Of a stretch of DNA of 64,000 bases, positions 25,061-33,275 are shown one piece after another. The notes under the pieces are model-generated. The model made no database searches, was not told where the DNA came from, and saw nothing but the letters and a program-made list of their open reading frames with translations. This DNA comes from Spongiibacter marinus. Lineage in GTDB: Bacteria > Pseudomonadota > Gammaproteobacteria > Pseudomonadales > Spongiibacteraceae. Position numbers and translations under genes: made by a program. Position 1 is the stretch's first letter. Each line of letters opens with the position of its first letter. The DNA lies in NCBI RefSeq assembly GCF_016906995.1, contig NZ_JAFBBD010000001.1:186001-250000 (forward strand), written 5' to 3'.

Positions 25061-26479
25061 ATGCAACAGCAATTATTTGAGCGTATCCGGGTACAGCGAG
25101 CCGTGAGCGAGTGCTATTCGTACCTGCGCGACTTCTCCAACATCGAGCAGTGGGATCCGTCGGTGTATCGCGCCGAAAAACTCGAGGCCGCCTCATCGGT
25201 GCCCGCTAACTACAGACTCAGCTTTAACAGGCCCAGCAAACAGCTGACCATGCACTATCGGGAAACCCACGCTGAGGAAAATAAATTGGTGTCCTTGGAG
25301 GGCTATTCACTGGCAGATGACGGCGGTGACAACCCCGGCCGTCTGCACGCCGTGGACGATATCGAGTTTGAAGCGCTCGGGCCCGAACTCACCGAAATTC
25401 GCTACCGCGCAACGCTCACCTTCGACGGCTTACCGTCGGCACTTTCTCCGCTTTTCAAGCCTGCCCTTAACCGGCTCAGTAAACGCGTGGCAAAGGGGAT
25501 TGCCGATGCCCTGAATCCGAAGCCTAGCCCCCGCGCCAAGCCCAAACTGTCAACGCGTATTCACGACCAACTTATCCTGCCCGGCGCCATAAATTTCAGT
25601 AAGCACGGCTATTTAAGCATGGCAGACAAAGCGCTGAGCGAACGCATGGATGGCAAAGTCGTGGTGTTAACGGGGCCTACCAGCGGTTTGGGGCTCGCCG
25701 CGGCTAAACTTCTGGCCGGCCTGGGGGCTACGTTGGTACTACTCGGGCGCGGTGACGAGCGCTTGCGGGACTGCACTCGCAACATTCTCAACAGCAGTGG
25801 TTGCGAGACCAGTAACATACACTCTTACAACGTCGAGCTATCCTCCCTCGCACAAACCTCGGCGACGGCCAAACAGCTGCTCACTGACTTTCCAAACATT
25901 GATGTGCTCATCAACAATGCCGGAGCACTGTTTGCTGAACGTGAAGAAACCGAAGAAGGCAACGAACTTGCCTTGGCGGTAAATCTGCTCAGCCCAGTGC
26001 TGCTGAGCAAACTGCTCAGCCCCGCTTTTACTGACAGTTCGCGGATCGTCAATGTTGTGTCTGGCGGCCTGTATTTGTCGGCCCTTCGCCAACAGGACAT
26101 GCAATGGCGCAAGTCGAAGTACAACGGCAGTGGCGCTTACGCAAACGCGAAGCGAGCGCTGCTGTGCTATACCCAAATTCAACAGCAAGAGACTCTGCCA
26201 GCCACCTACGCTATGCACCCAGGCTGGGCGGCCACCCCCGGCGTGGAAAAGTCACTGCCTGCGTTTAACCGACTGATGTCCGGGGTGTTGCGCGACAGCC
26301 GAATGGCTGCAGATACCGCAGTTTGGCTGGCATCCGCAGCGAAATTACCGCGCAGCGGAGCGCTCTGGCTAGACCGGCAGCCGCACCCGACGTCGGTAAT
26401 ACCGGGCACCGAGCCCAGTGCATCGCAACAAGCCTGGCTAGAACAGTGGCTAGAAGACCAACTGGCGCCGTATCTATAA
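25061..26479 (+). CDS. SRPBCC (START-like) domain fused to an SDR oxidoreductase
   Basis: 472 residues in two domains. Residues ~1-150 read as an SRPBCC/polyketide-cyclase fold with a hydrophobic ligand cavity (CYSYLRDFSNIEQWDPSV, then EIRYRATLTFDG). Residues ~195-450 form an SDR with TGPTSGLGLAAA, NNAG, Ser in VSGG and YANAK; the C-terminus resembles DHRS12-type reductases. A linker (PSPRAKPKL) joins them. The fused lipid-binding module could present a hydrophobic substrate to the reductase. The ATG at 25061 follows AGGGAG. It probably forms an operon with the TIGR01777 gene 22 bases downstream. Confidence 0.83.
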   Translation: MQQQLFERIRVQRAVSECYSYLRDFSNIEQWDPSVYRAEKLEAASSVPANYRLSFNRPSKQLTMHYRETHAEENKLVSLEGYSLADDGGDNPGRLHAVDDIEFEALGPELTEIRYRATLTFDGLPSALSPLFKPALNRLSKRVAKGIADALNPKPSPRAKPKLSTRIHDQLILPGAINFSKHGYLSMADKALSERMDGKVVVLTGPTSGLGLAAAKLLAGLGATLVLLGRGDERLRDCTRNILNSSGCETSNIHSYNVELSSLAQTSATAKQLLTDFPNIDVLINNAGALFAEREETEEGNELALAVNLLSPVLLSKLLSPAFTDSSRIVNVVSGGLYLSALRQQDMQWRKSKYNGSGAYANAKRALLCYTQIQQQETLPATYAMHPGWAATPGVEKSLPAFNRLMSGVLRDSRMAADTAVWLASAAKLPRSGALWLDRQPHPTSVIPGTEPSASQQAWLEQWLEDQLAPYL

Positions 26480-26501
26480 CCGGGTAGCCAAGGAGCACGT
26501 T

Positions 26502-27425
26502 ATGGGAACACAACAGGAAAGTGTCGCGGTTATTGGTGCCAGCGGCTTTATAGGCCAGGCACTGTGCTGCCAACTGCTCGCTCAGGGCTACGAGGTGCAC
26601 GCGGTGGGTCGCTCGAAGGCCCATTTACAAGCAATTTTTGGGGAAGGGCAAGCTGACATCCAGCTGCATGATTACAGCACCTTGCGTGAGATCGACGCCC
26701 ATATCGTGGTGAATCTGGCCGGGGAAAACATTGCCGCAAAGCGATGGAGCGCACAGCAAAAAGACCGACTACTGAGCAGCCGCCTCTCAGCGACCGAGCA
26801 AGTAAACGTCGCGGTAAAACACTGGCCGTCACTTCACACCTTCATCAATGCATCGGCGATCGGCATTTATGGCGATGGCGGTGACAAAGCGCTCAATGAA
26901 AATTCCCCAATTGGCCGAGGATTCTCTGCTGAACTTTGCCAACGCTGGGAAGAGAGCATCAACAGCCCCTGCCGGACCATTATCGCCAGGTTTGCGGTCG
27001 TGCTGGACAGAGACAGAGAGGCAGGCGCTCTGGCGAAAATGCGGCCGGCCTTTTCACTCGGTGTTGGCGCCTACTTCGGCCACGGCAAGCAGTGGCAGGC
27101 CTATATCCATCGCCATGACGCCGTTAAAGCGCTGCTCTTTTTGATTGAGAACAAGGAGTTAGAGGGCGCATTCAATATCAGCGGGCCCGAGCCTGTCACA
27201 AATCGCGAGTTCAGCCAGTTACTGGCAAATAAACTGCGGCGGCCCCTGCTGTTTTCAATTCCTGAATTTGCCGCGAAGATCCTGTTTGGAGAAATGCGGG
27301 AGTTATTCTACTGCTCCCAACGCATTATTCCTGACGGCTTACTGAGGGCAGGTTTTTCCTTCGACTTTCCCACCATTGACCGTATGCTCGACGATGCGCT
27401 CCAACACCCCGACCGTCACCAGTAG
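26502..27425 (+). CDS. TIGR01777 family epimerase (YfcH/SDR39U1-like)
   Basis: Atypical extended SDR, 307 residues. It has NAD(P)-binding GASGFIGQAL (11-20), NLAGENIAAKRW (about 70-81, the TIGR01777 signature) and NASAIGIYGDGG. A C-terminal DUF1731-type end reads PEFAAKILFGEMRELF. The family's substrate is unknown; E. coli YfcH is a member. It begins 22 bases after the SRPBCC-SDR gene and probably shares its transcript. TIGR01777 proteins elsewhere are themselves fused to SRPBCC domains, so this pair looks like a rearranged version of that theme. Confidence 0.88.
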   Translation: MGTQQESVAVIGASGFIGQALCCQLLAQGYEVHAVGRSKAHLQAIFGEGQADIQLHDYSTLREIDAHIVVNLAGENIAAKRWSAQQKDRLLSSRLSATEQVNVAVKHWPSLHTFINASAIGIYGDGGDKALNENSPIGRGFSAELCQRWEESINSPCRTIIARFAVVLDRDREAGALAKMRPAFSLGVGAYFGHGKQWQAYIHRHDAVKALLFLIENKELEGAFNISGPEPVTNREFSQLLANKLRRPLLFSIPEFAAKILFGEMRELFYCSQRIIPDGLLRAGFSFDFPTIDRMLDDALQHPDRHQ

Positions 27426-27490
27426 ACGATGTCTCACATTATCTCGCTCTGATCTCGTCTGGTGGCAGAACGAGGAAAAGCTATGATGAA

Positions 27491-27703
27491 GGTGTCAAGG
27501 ATGACACCGGTGCATACAAGGACGTATCGCACCACTTGGGTTTTCTGCTAGGCAGTGAAACACCACATTATGCAGAGACGGCTTTGCAGCTCTTTCCCAA
27601 ACTATGCACAATGGCGGCGTTATACCATCGCTCAGCAAAAGCTCCCTGAGGCACTATCTCCGATCTAGAAAGAATTCACCCCAGCGAACACTGGGGTTTT
27701 TTT
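27491..27703 (+). ncRNA. Candidate CsrA/RsmA-binding small RNA
   Basis: Intergenic stretch of 341 bases (27426-27766) with no credible gene. Two tandem hairpins present the CsrA recognition core in six-base loops. The first is GGTGTC-AAGGAT-GACACC (27491-27508). The second is GGTGC/ATAC-AAGGAC-GTAT/GCACC (27509-27533, one bulged C). The second reads ATACAAGGACGT, one mismatch from the SELEX consensus RUACARGGAUGU. A TATGAT box at 27482-27487 and the terminator at 27679-27703 could bound a transcript of about 210 bases. Only two loop GGA sites are clear, fewer than in RsmY/RsmZ. No GacA-type upstream site is evident. Confidence 0.5.
27679..27703 (+). terminator. Rho-independent terminator
   Basis: CCCCAG / CTGGGG with a six-base loop followed by seven T. 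It is 254 bases beyond the TIGR01777 stop, more than needed to end that operon, which is one reason to suspect a separate RNA gene. Confidence 0.92.
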
Positions 27704-27766
27704 ATTGGGGGTAAAATGCCAATAAGAGCTCTCTGAGCACCCGCACAAAAGAGCCCTTATCTTCGT

Positions 27767-28462
27767 TTACTTGCCTTTAATGCCCAGCAGTTCCACTTCA
27801 AAAACCAGTGCCGCATTGGGGCCAATCATCTGTCCCGCGCCACCAGGGCCGTAGGCCAGGTCAGAGGGGATAAACAGTTTCCACTTGGAGCCAACCTTCA
27901 TCATCTGCAGCGCTTCAGTCCAGCCCGCGATCACACCATTCACCGGGAAGCTTACGGTTTCACCCCGCTGATAGGAGCTGTCAAACACGCTGCCATCCAG
28001 CAATGTTCCCTCGTAGTGCACTTCTACCGTGTCACTCTCGCTCGGGCTCGCGCCATCTCCTTCTGCCAGTACCTTGTATTGCAGACCGCTGTCGGTGACG
28101 ACAACACCCTCGGCAGACGCATTTTCTGCCAGAAATGCCTCAGCTTCTTTACGGTTTGTTTCAGCCAGGGCCTGAGATTCCACCTGACGTTCGGCCATCT
28201 GCTTTTGCTGGTAAGCCTGCAGCGTTGACATAATCTCTTCATCGCTCATTTTCAGCTCACCGCCGGCAATGGCGTCGCGTACACCCGCGCTAAATGCATC
28301 GACATCCAGCGGTAAGTCGTCGCCGAATCGCGAACCAATATTTGCGCCAATTCCGTAGCTTACCTTCGCAATCTCGGAATCTAATGATGGTTCAGAGTTA
28401 TTGCCACCGCAGGCAGCCAGCAACCCGCTCATTACCACCGCACCCACTACTGTTTTTTTCAT
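27767..28462 (-). CDS. FKBP-type peptidyl-prolyl cis-trans isomerase, FkpA/Mip-like lipoprotein
   Basis: 231 residues. A lipobox (LLAAC, Cys18) indicates a lipoprotein. The N-terminal helical dimerisation domain (about 28-115, KVSYGIGANIG...) contains a long charged helix. The FKBP domain (about 120-229) has VEVHYEGTLLDGSVFDSSY, VIAGWTEALQMMKVGSKW and LVFEVELLGI. It catalyses proline isomerisation and acts as a periplasmic chaperone. Divergent from the algP-like gene; an FKBP gene also neighbours algP in P. aeruginosa. The upstream gap contains several nested inverted repeats. Confidence 0.92.
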   Translation of the reverse strand: MKKTVVGAVVMSGLLAACGGNNSEPSLDSEIAKVSYGIGANIGSRFGDDLPLDVDAFSAGVRDAIAGGELKMSDEEIMSTLQAYQQKQMAERQVESQALAETNRKEAEAFLAENASAEGVVVTDSGLQYKVLAEGDGASPSESDTVEVHYEGTLLDGSVFDSSYQRGETVSFPVNGVIAGWTEALQMMKVGSKWKLFIPSDLAYGPGGAGQMIGPNAALVFEVELLGIKGK

Positions 28463-28494
28463 GAAACTACCTTAGTTCTTAGGGAATTGGGAAC

Positions 28495-28560
28495 CGCCGA
28501 GTCATTCGGCGACACCTGTGTCAGACCATAGTCTGCCACAAGCGTTCACATAGACACAGG
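28495..28560. repeat. Cluster of nested inverted repeats between FKBP and algP-like genes
   Basis: Three perfect pairings: CGCCGA / TCGGCG (28495-28511), CCTGTGTC / GACACAGG (28515-28560) and, inside the latter, CAGAC / GTCTG (28522-28535). They would form a branched structure in the FKBP leader RNA or serve as protein sites. Neither is proven. Confidence 0.5.
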
Positions 28561-28659
28561 CGCAGACAAAAATTGGCGCCAACCAGCAGATAGCTTCCCG
28601 CCAACAAGTTTGTATAATGGAATTTGACGGTTTTTTAATCATTCCGCGGGCCCATAACT

Positions 28660-29403
28660 ATGGTATTTAATAAAAAGAAAGTAAAAGAGAAGCCCTTGGC
28701 CGAGCTGCAGCGCCTCCAGTCAGAACTGGAAACGCTGCGCGCCAAACAGCTCGCCACCCTCGAAAAACAGCTACAAGCCATTGAAAAATCAGTAGAAACG
28801 CAGAAAACAAAAACAGAGAAGGCGCGCCACAACCACAGTGAAGCGAAACAGCGGCTGCGCGACAAGCAAGGCGAGAAACCCAGCCTGATCAAGCGGGCGG
28901 AAGACAGCCTGACCAGGGCCCAACAACAGCTGGACGATGCACAAACCCAGCTTGCGGAGCTGCGCAGTGAAGCATTGAGCCTAAAGCTCCAGTTGCGCAA
29001 AGAAAAAGCGGTAATCAAAGCAATGAATGATGCCGAAAAATCACTCAAAGCGACAAAAAAAGCGCCAGCAGTGACCAAAACGGCGAAAGCACCCGCAACA
29101 AAAAGTACCAAGGCCGCACCGAAAGAAAGCTCCTCCCCGACCAAAGCCGCGTCAAAGCCGAAGCCGAAGTCAGAACCAAAAGCCGCCAAAAAGCCTGAAA
29201 CGCCTGTAACACCGAAAAAAAGCCAGGTTCCGCCGAAAGCAAAAGCGCCAGCCACGCCAAAAAGCGCTGACGCTACCAGCACTACCGCAACGCTGGCGAA
29301 GAAAGCCACACCACGACAACGTCTGCCCAAGCGGATGAGCGACATTCCCAGCCACCCGAATAAGGCCGAAGACCGCCTGGCAAGTCTGTTCGACGACTTC
29401 TAA
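28660..29403 (+). CDS. algP: AlgP-like protein: coiled coil with Lys/Ala/Pro-rich tail
   Basis: 247 residues. The N-terminal half (about 10-125) is a charged coiled coil with heptad-like Leu/Glu/Lys spacing. From about 128 to 215 it is a low-complexity tail rich in K, A, P, S and T (repeats such as KAPA, KPKPK), like histone H1. A short conserved end (MSDIPSHPNKAEDRLASLFDDF region) follows. P. aeruginosa AlgP (AlgR3) has the same two-part build and neighbours an FKBP isomerase, as here. The tail suggests nucleic-acid binding. The gene symbol is by architecture and synteny, not by full-length similarity. Confidence 0.65.
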   Translation: MVFNKKKVKEKPLAELQRLQSELETLRAKQLATLEKQLQAIEKSVETQKTKTEKARHNHSEAKQRLRDKQGEKPSLIKRAEDSLTRAQQQLDDAQTQLAELRSEALSLKLQLRKEKAVIKAMNDAEKSLKATKKAPAVTKTAKAPATKSTKAAPKESSSPTKAASKPKPKSEPKAAKKPETPVTPKKSQVPPKAKAPATPKSADATSTTATLAKKATPRQRLPKRMSDIPSHPNKAEDRLASLFDDF

Positions 29404-29411
29404 CACCGCCT

Positions 29412-29909
29412 TTACCGTTCTGTGCTTAATGCCCTGACGAGACGATCAAGAACGGTCTTCTCGGCGGCCCCGGCAACAGCGCGGATATTACGTTGCAATA
29501 ATTGCAGCGTTGGCACTTGCTCTGGATTCCAAGGCAAGACTAGCTCCTCTAGCTGTGCCAGCTGCCAGCGCTCGGCCGCAAGCTCCGCCTGTTTCAGGCT
29601 CTGATAGGTATCGCGCTGCCGCTCACAGGCCTCGCCGCCCTGGGGCCGGCTGGCACGCCGCAACGCGCGAAGCGGCTCTATCAGCGAATCCTGTAGCGCG
29701 CTCGCGCCGCTAACCAGCACTTGCACACGCGGCCCTGTCAGCGGTATGCCGCGCTCGGCCAGATAGGCCGCAACCATAATTAACAGTACGTTTACCCCGG
29801 CTTCATCTTGCAAGGCTATGCAGCATTCGGCGACGCCATCGCGCGCATAACGCTCAAGCGCATAGTCCCACAACACACCGCTTTGTGAAGAATCTGTCTC
29901 GCTTGCCAT
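29412..29909 (-). CDS. TIGR02444 family protein
   Basis: Small uncharacterised protein of the TIGR02444 family, 165 residues, with the family opening LWDYALERYARDGVAECCIALQD-like pattern (WDYALERYA, then CIALQDEAGVNVLLIM). It appears all-helical and cytoplasmic. It is divergent from the ABC-F gene by 45 bases and convergent with the algP-like gene (8 bases between stops). The same family sits beside the ABC-F gene in Pseudomonas. Function unknown. Confidence 0.82.
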   Translation of the reverse strand: MASETDSSQSGVLWDYALERYARDGVAECCIALQDEAGVNVLLIMVAAYLAERGIPLTGPRVQVLVSGASALQDSLIEPLRALRRASRPQGGEACERQRDTYQSLKQAELAAERWQLAQLEELVLPWNPEQVPTLQLLQRNIRAVAGAAEKTVLDRLVRALSTER

Positions 29910-29954
29910 AAAATCTGCCGACTCACCTATACACCCGCGCTATAATCGCGCCCC

Positions 29955-31835
29955 ATGATTGAACTGATAAATCTCAGCTTACAACGCGGTGGCAAAGCCT
30001 TGCTAGAGGAGGCGTCGCTGCGCGTGAATCCCGGCGAGCACATGGCGCTGGTTGGTGCCAATGGCAGCGGTAAATCCAGCCTGTTTAAACTGCTGTGCAA
30101 TGAGCTCAGCTATGACAGCGGCGACCTGCAGATGCCCGCGCAATGGCAGATCGCGCAAATGCGCCAGGAAGTAGAGGCCAGTGACCGGCCGGCAATCGAA
30201 TACGTGATTGACGGCCACCAGCACTACCGCCGCATCGAGGCCGATATCGAGGCCTGCAATGACGACCATCGCCTTGCCGAGCTGTTGGCGGAGATGGAGC
30301 TGATCCACGCCTACCAAATTCGCAGCGACGCCGAACAACTCCTGCAGGGGCTGGGCTTTGCGCTGACAGAGGTGGACAAGCCGGTCAGTGACTTTTCGGG
30401 GGGCTGGCGCATCCGCCTCAATCTAGCCCAGGCCCTGATGTGCCCATCGGACCTTTTGCTGCTCGACGAACCGACCAACCACTTGGATCTCGACGCCAGT
30501 CTGTGGCTGGAACAGTGGCTGCGACGCTATGAAGGTACGCTGCTGCTTATCTCCCACGACCGCGATTTTATCGACGCCTGCTGCGACTTTGTCGTTCACC
30601 TGGAACACCATCAACTCCATCGCTATCGCGGCAATTACAGTGCCTTCGAACGCCAGCGAGCAGAGCGCCTGGCGCAGCAACAGCAAGCCTATGAAAAGCA
30701 GCAGGCTGAGCGCGCCCATATGGAAGATTTTGTGCGCCGCTTTCGCGCCAAAGCCAGTAAAGCCAAGCAGGCACAAAGCCGACTTAAAGCCCTTGAGCGC
30801 ATGAGCGAGATCGCTCCCGCGCATGTAGACTCCCCCTTCCATTTTCGCTTTTATGCGCCGAGCCAGTACTCCGACCCGCTGCTGGGACTCAGCAATGCCG
30901 CGCTGGGGTATAGTGAGCCCTTACTCAACAAGGTAAACCTGAGCATTCACCCAGGTAGCAGAATAGGCCTGCTCGGTGCTAATGGCGCGGGTAAGTCGAC
31001 ACTAATGAAGTCCCTCGCGGGGACACTAACGCCACTCAGCGGGCAGCTCCACAGCGGCGAACACCTGCACATGGGCTACTTCCACCAACACCAGTTGGAG
31101 TCTTTGGACCTCAATGCCAGCCCGCTGTTGCAGCTTCAGCGTCTTCGGCCCGACGCCCGAGAGCAGGATATTCGTAACTTTCTCGGCGGCTTTAACTTTA
31201 AGGGTGAGCGCGCCGAGGGTAGCTGCTTACATTTCTCCGGCGGTGAAAAAGCGCGCCTTGCGCTCGCCATTATTGTTTGGCAGCGGCCCAACGTACTGCT
31301 ACTCGATGAGCCCACCAACCACCTAGACCTGGAGATGTGTCACGCGCTCACCAGCGCCCTCCAGGAATTTGAAGGTGCGGTGATTGTGGTCTCCCACGAC
31401 CGCCACCTGTTGCGCAATACCGTCGACGAGCTACTGCTGGTCGACAATGGCTCGGTTAGCCCCTTCGACGGCAGCCTGGATGACTACCGCCAATGGCTAT
31501 TGAGCCGCAACAGAGAACTTGGCGATAAGCCGCAGTCGGCCAGCACGGCGCCCGTTGTCGACAAGAAGAAAGCGCGCCAAGACGCCGCCGCGAAACGCGC
31601 AAAACTGGCCCCCCTCAACAATGAGATAAAAAAACTAGAGCGAACACTGCAAAAAGTCTCCGAGCAGTTGCAGGCCATAGAAGCTCAGCTCGCCGACACC
31701 AGCCTGTACGATGAGGCCAACAAACAACAATTGAAAACACTGTTGGCTGAGCAGGCGCGCCTGCAAACAGAAAACAACACTGCGGAAGAGGCGTGGCTGG
31801 AACTGCAAGAACAACTGGAAGCACTGGCAGACTGA
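29955..31835 (+). CDS. yheS: ABC-F family ATPase, YheS-like
   Basis: 626 residues with two ABC ATPase domains and no membrane segments. Domain 1: Walker A GANGSGKSS (about 34-42), signature FSGGWR and Walker B LLLDEPTNHLDL. Linker (about 225-290) rich in K/R/Q. Domain 2: GANGAGKSTLMK, FSGGEKARLALA and LLLDEPTNHLDLEM. A C-terminal coiled coil (about 535-625) follows. ABC-F proteins bind the ribosomal E site and resolve stalled translation. The YheS subtype is suggested by order beside TIGR02444. Confidence 0.9.
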   Translation: MIELINLSLQRGGKALLEEASLRVNPGEHMALVGANGSGKSSLFKLLCNELSYDSGDLQMPAQWQIAQMRQEVEASDRPAIEYVIDGHQHYRRIEADIEACNDDHRLAELLAEMELIHAYQIRSDAEQLLQGLGFALTEVDKPVSDFSGGWRIRLNLAQALMCPSDLLLLDEPTNHLDLDASLWLEQWLRRYEGTLLLISHDRDFIDACCDFVVHLEHHQLHRYRGNYSAFERQRAERLAQQQQAYEKQQAERAHMEDFVRRFRAKASKAKQAQSRLKALERMSEIAPAHVDSPFHFRFYAPSQYSDPLLGLSNAALGYSEPLLNKVNLSIHPGSRIGLLGANGAGKSTLMKSLAGTLTPLSGQLHSGEHLHMGYFHQHQLESLDLNASPLLQLQRLRPDAREQDIRNFLGGFNFKGERAEGSCLHFSGGEKARLALAIIVWQRPNVLLLDEPTNHLDLEMCHALTSALQEFEGAVIVVSHDRHLLRNTVDELLLVDNGSVSPFDGSLDDYRQWLLSRNRELGDKPQSASTAPVVDKKKARQDAAAKRAKLAPLNNEIKKLERTLQKVSEQLQAIEAQLADTSLYDEANKQQLKTLLAEQARLQTENNTAEEAWLELQEQLEALAD

Positions 31836-31854
31836 GCCTACCAGTGCTGGCGGG

Positions 31855-32511
31855 CTATTTGCCCTGAACCATTGCCATGAAGGCCGCCATGGCTTTTTCA
31901 GACTCCGCATCCAGCTGCTGGCTGATGGGCATCTCTGCCATGCGCGCTTTCCACTCAGGCAGACCGGCCACTTCGGCGCAGATATCTCGCTGATACAAGG
32001 CGCCGCTAACCAGTTCAACAACGACCAGAGCGTAGCGCAATACAATATCCGCAGCCGTCATCTGCTCACCCATAACAAAGGGCTGAGGCGAAACCAGCGC
32101 CGACAGCGCCCGAACGCCCTTGTCGAGTGCCTCAGCAACCTCGGCGACAACGCTGTCATCGGCTTTTGCTGCCCCCAGCACCGCTGGCAGCAACCGGCGA
32201 GCAGGAAGCTCTAAATACAGCTCGATAATCTTCATTAACTCCCGACACTTCGCTCGCTGCCACTCGTCACTTGGGAGCAGCGGCTGGTCTGGGTAGCGCG
32301 CATCCAAGTACTCCACTATCACGCTGGTCTCTGCGAGGAAGCCCTGATCGGTTTCAATGCAAGGCACCTTGCCCAGTGGGCTCTTGCGCAGGTAGTCGGG
32401 CTCGGCACTCGGGTATACCGTGACCTCGTCAAAATCAATGCCCTTATGCAACAGGCTGTGCTTAACCATGTTGAAATAATTACTCACAGCAAACCCATAG
32501 AGCTTAAGCAT
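31855..32511 (-). CDS. Glutathione S-transferase family protein
   Basis: 218 residues, GST fold: thioredoxin-like N-domain (1-78) with MLKLYGFAVSNYFNMVK, cis-Pro in GKVPCIETD and the glutathione-binding ETSVIVEYLD. An all-helical C-domain with the N-capping TAADIVLRY motif follows. It conjugates or isomerises electrophilic substrates using glutathione; gshB lies elsewhere in the window. TGGAGAAC precedes the ATG. Class and substrate are not clear. Confidence 0.88.
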   Translation of the reverse strand: MLKLYGFAVSNYFNMVKHSLLHKGIDFDEVTVYPSAEPDYLRKSPLGKVPCIETDQGFLAETSVIVEYLDARYPDQPLLPSDEWQRAKCRELMKIIELYLELPARRLLPAVLGAAKADDSVVAEVAEALDKGVRALSALVSPQPFVMGEQMTAADIVLRYALVVVELVSGALYQRDICAEVAGLPEWKARMAEMPISQQLDAESEKAMAAFMAMVQGK

Positions 32512-32647
32512 GTTGTTCTCCAGATCGAGGTAATAAGCTCATCAGTATAGACACGCGACACAACAGAGTGAAAGCTGACAGGATGGTAAGTTGCTCACCG
32601 ACAGGACTTTGGCTAAGGTTTCGCTTCCGTATTTTTTGGTGAACACC

Positions 32648-33274
32648 ATGCCCGTTTCTCTGCCCATCGATATCGCCCTTGTGAAAGGCTTTCTCGCCGA
32701 TGACGAAGCCGATGCCCTGTACCGCCACGGCTGCGAGCAAGCCCCGCGGGGCGCCCTGTTAGAAGTGGGCAGCTATTGCGGAAAATCTACTCTCTATCTT
32801 GCCAAGGCTTGCCAGGATAGCGCCCCAGAGAGCGGTGTTGTGTACGCCGTTGACCACCACATCGGCTCCGAAGAACACCAATTGGGGGAAATGTTTCACG
32901 ACCCCGAGCTGTACAACGCCAACGACGCCCACTTCGACACCTTTGCAGAGTTTCGCCGAAATATCCGTCGCGCTAACTTTGAGCAGTGGGTGGTGCCGCT
33001 GGTTGCGCCCTCCGAAGTGTGTGCCAAGCATTGGCAAACCCCGTTAGCAATGGTCTTCATCGATGGTGGGCACAGTCTCGAGGCAGCCCTAAACGACTAC
33101 CGGTGCTGGACAAGCCACATTCAACGCGGCGGCATTCTGGCTATTCACGACCTATTTCCCAACCCCGAAGAGGGCGGTCAAGCGCCTATTGCTATCTATC
33201 GCTTGGCACTTGCCTCCGGCTTATTTGAAGCGGTCGAGCGTGTGAATAGTCTGGGTATTTTGCGGCGCCTGTAA
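32648..33274 (+). CDS. Class I SAM-dependent methyltransferase (Methyltransf_24-like)
   Basis: 208 residues from the ATG at 32648. The SAM-binding motif is ALLEVGSYCGKST (about 35-47), with acidic ribose contact in VVYAVDHH and the motif FIDGGHSLEAALND (about 136-149). These are typical of the CmcI/Methyltransf_24 group acting on small hydroxylated molecules or sugars. A TTG start at 32591 would add 19 residues but lacks a ribosome site. Convergent with the 2OG oxygenase, stops one base apart. Substrate unknown. Confidence 0.82.
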   Translation: MPVSLPIDIALVKGFLADDEADALYRHGCEQAPRGALLEVGSYCGKSTLYLAKACQDSAPESGVVYAVDHHIGSEEHQLGEMFHDPELYNANDAHFDTFAEFRRNIRRANFEQWVVPLVAPSEVCAKHWQTPLAMVFIDGGHSLEAALNDYRCWTSHIQRGGILAIHDLFPNPEEGGQAPIAIYRLALASGLFEAVERVNSLGILRRL

Positions 33275-33275
33275 G

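Noticed and set aside
28635-29345. 236-codon hydrophobic frame on the minus strand
   Set aside because: It is the antisense of the Lys/Ala/Pro-rich algP-like tail; the Leu/Phe/Val richness is a mirror of AAG/GCC codons.
31822-31848. Inverted repeat GCACTGG / CCAGTGC at the end of the ABC-F gene
   Set aside because: Loop of 13 bases, no T run on either strand; probably chance.
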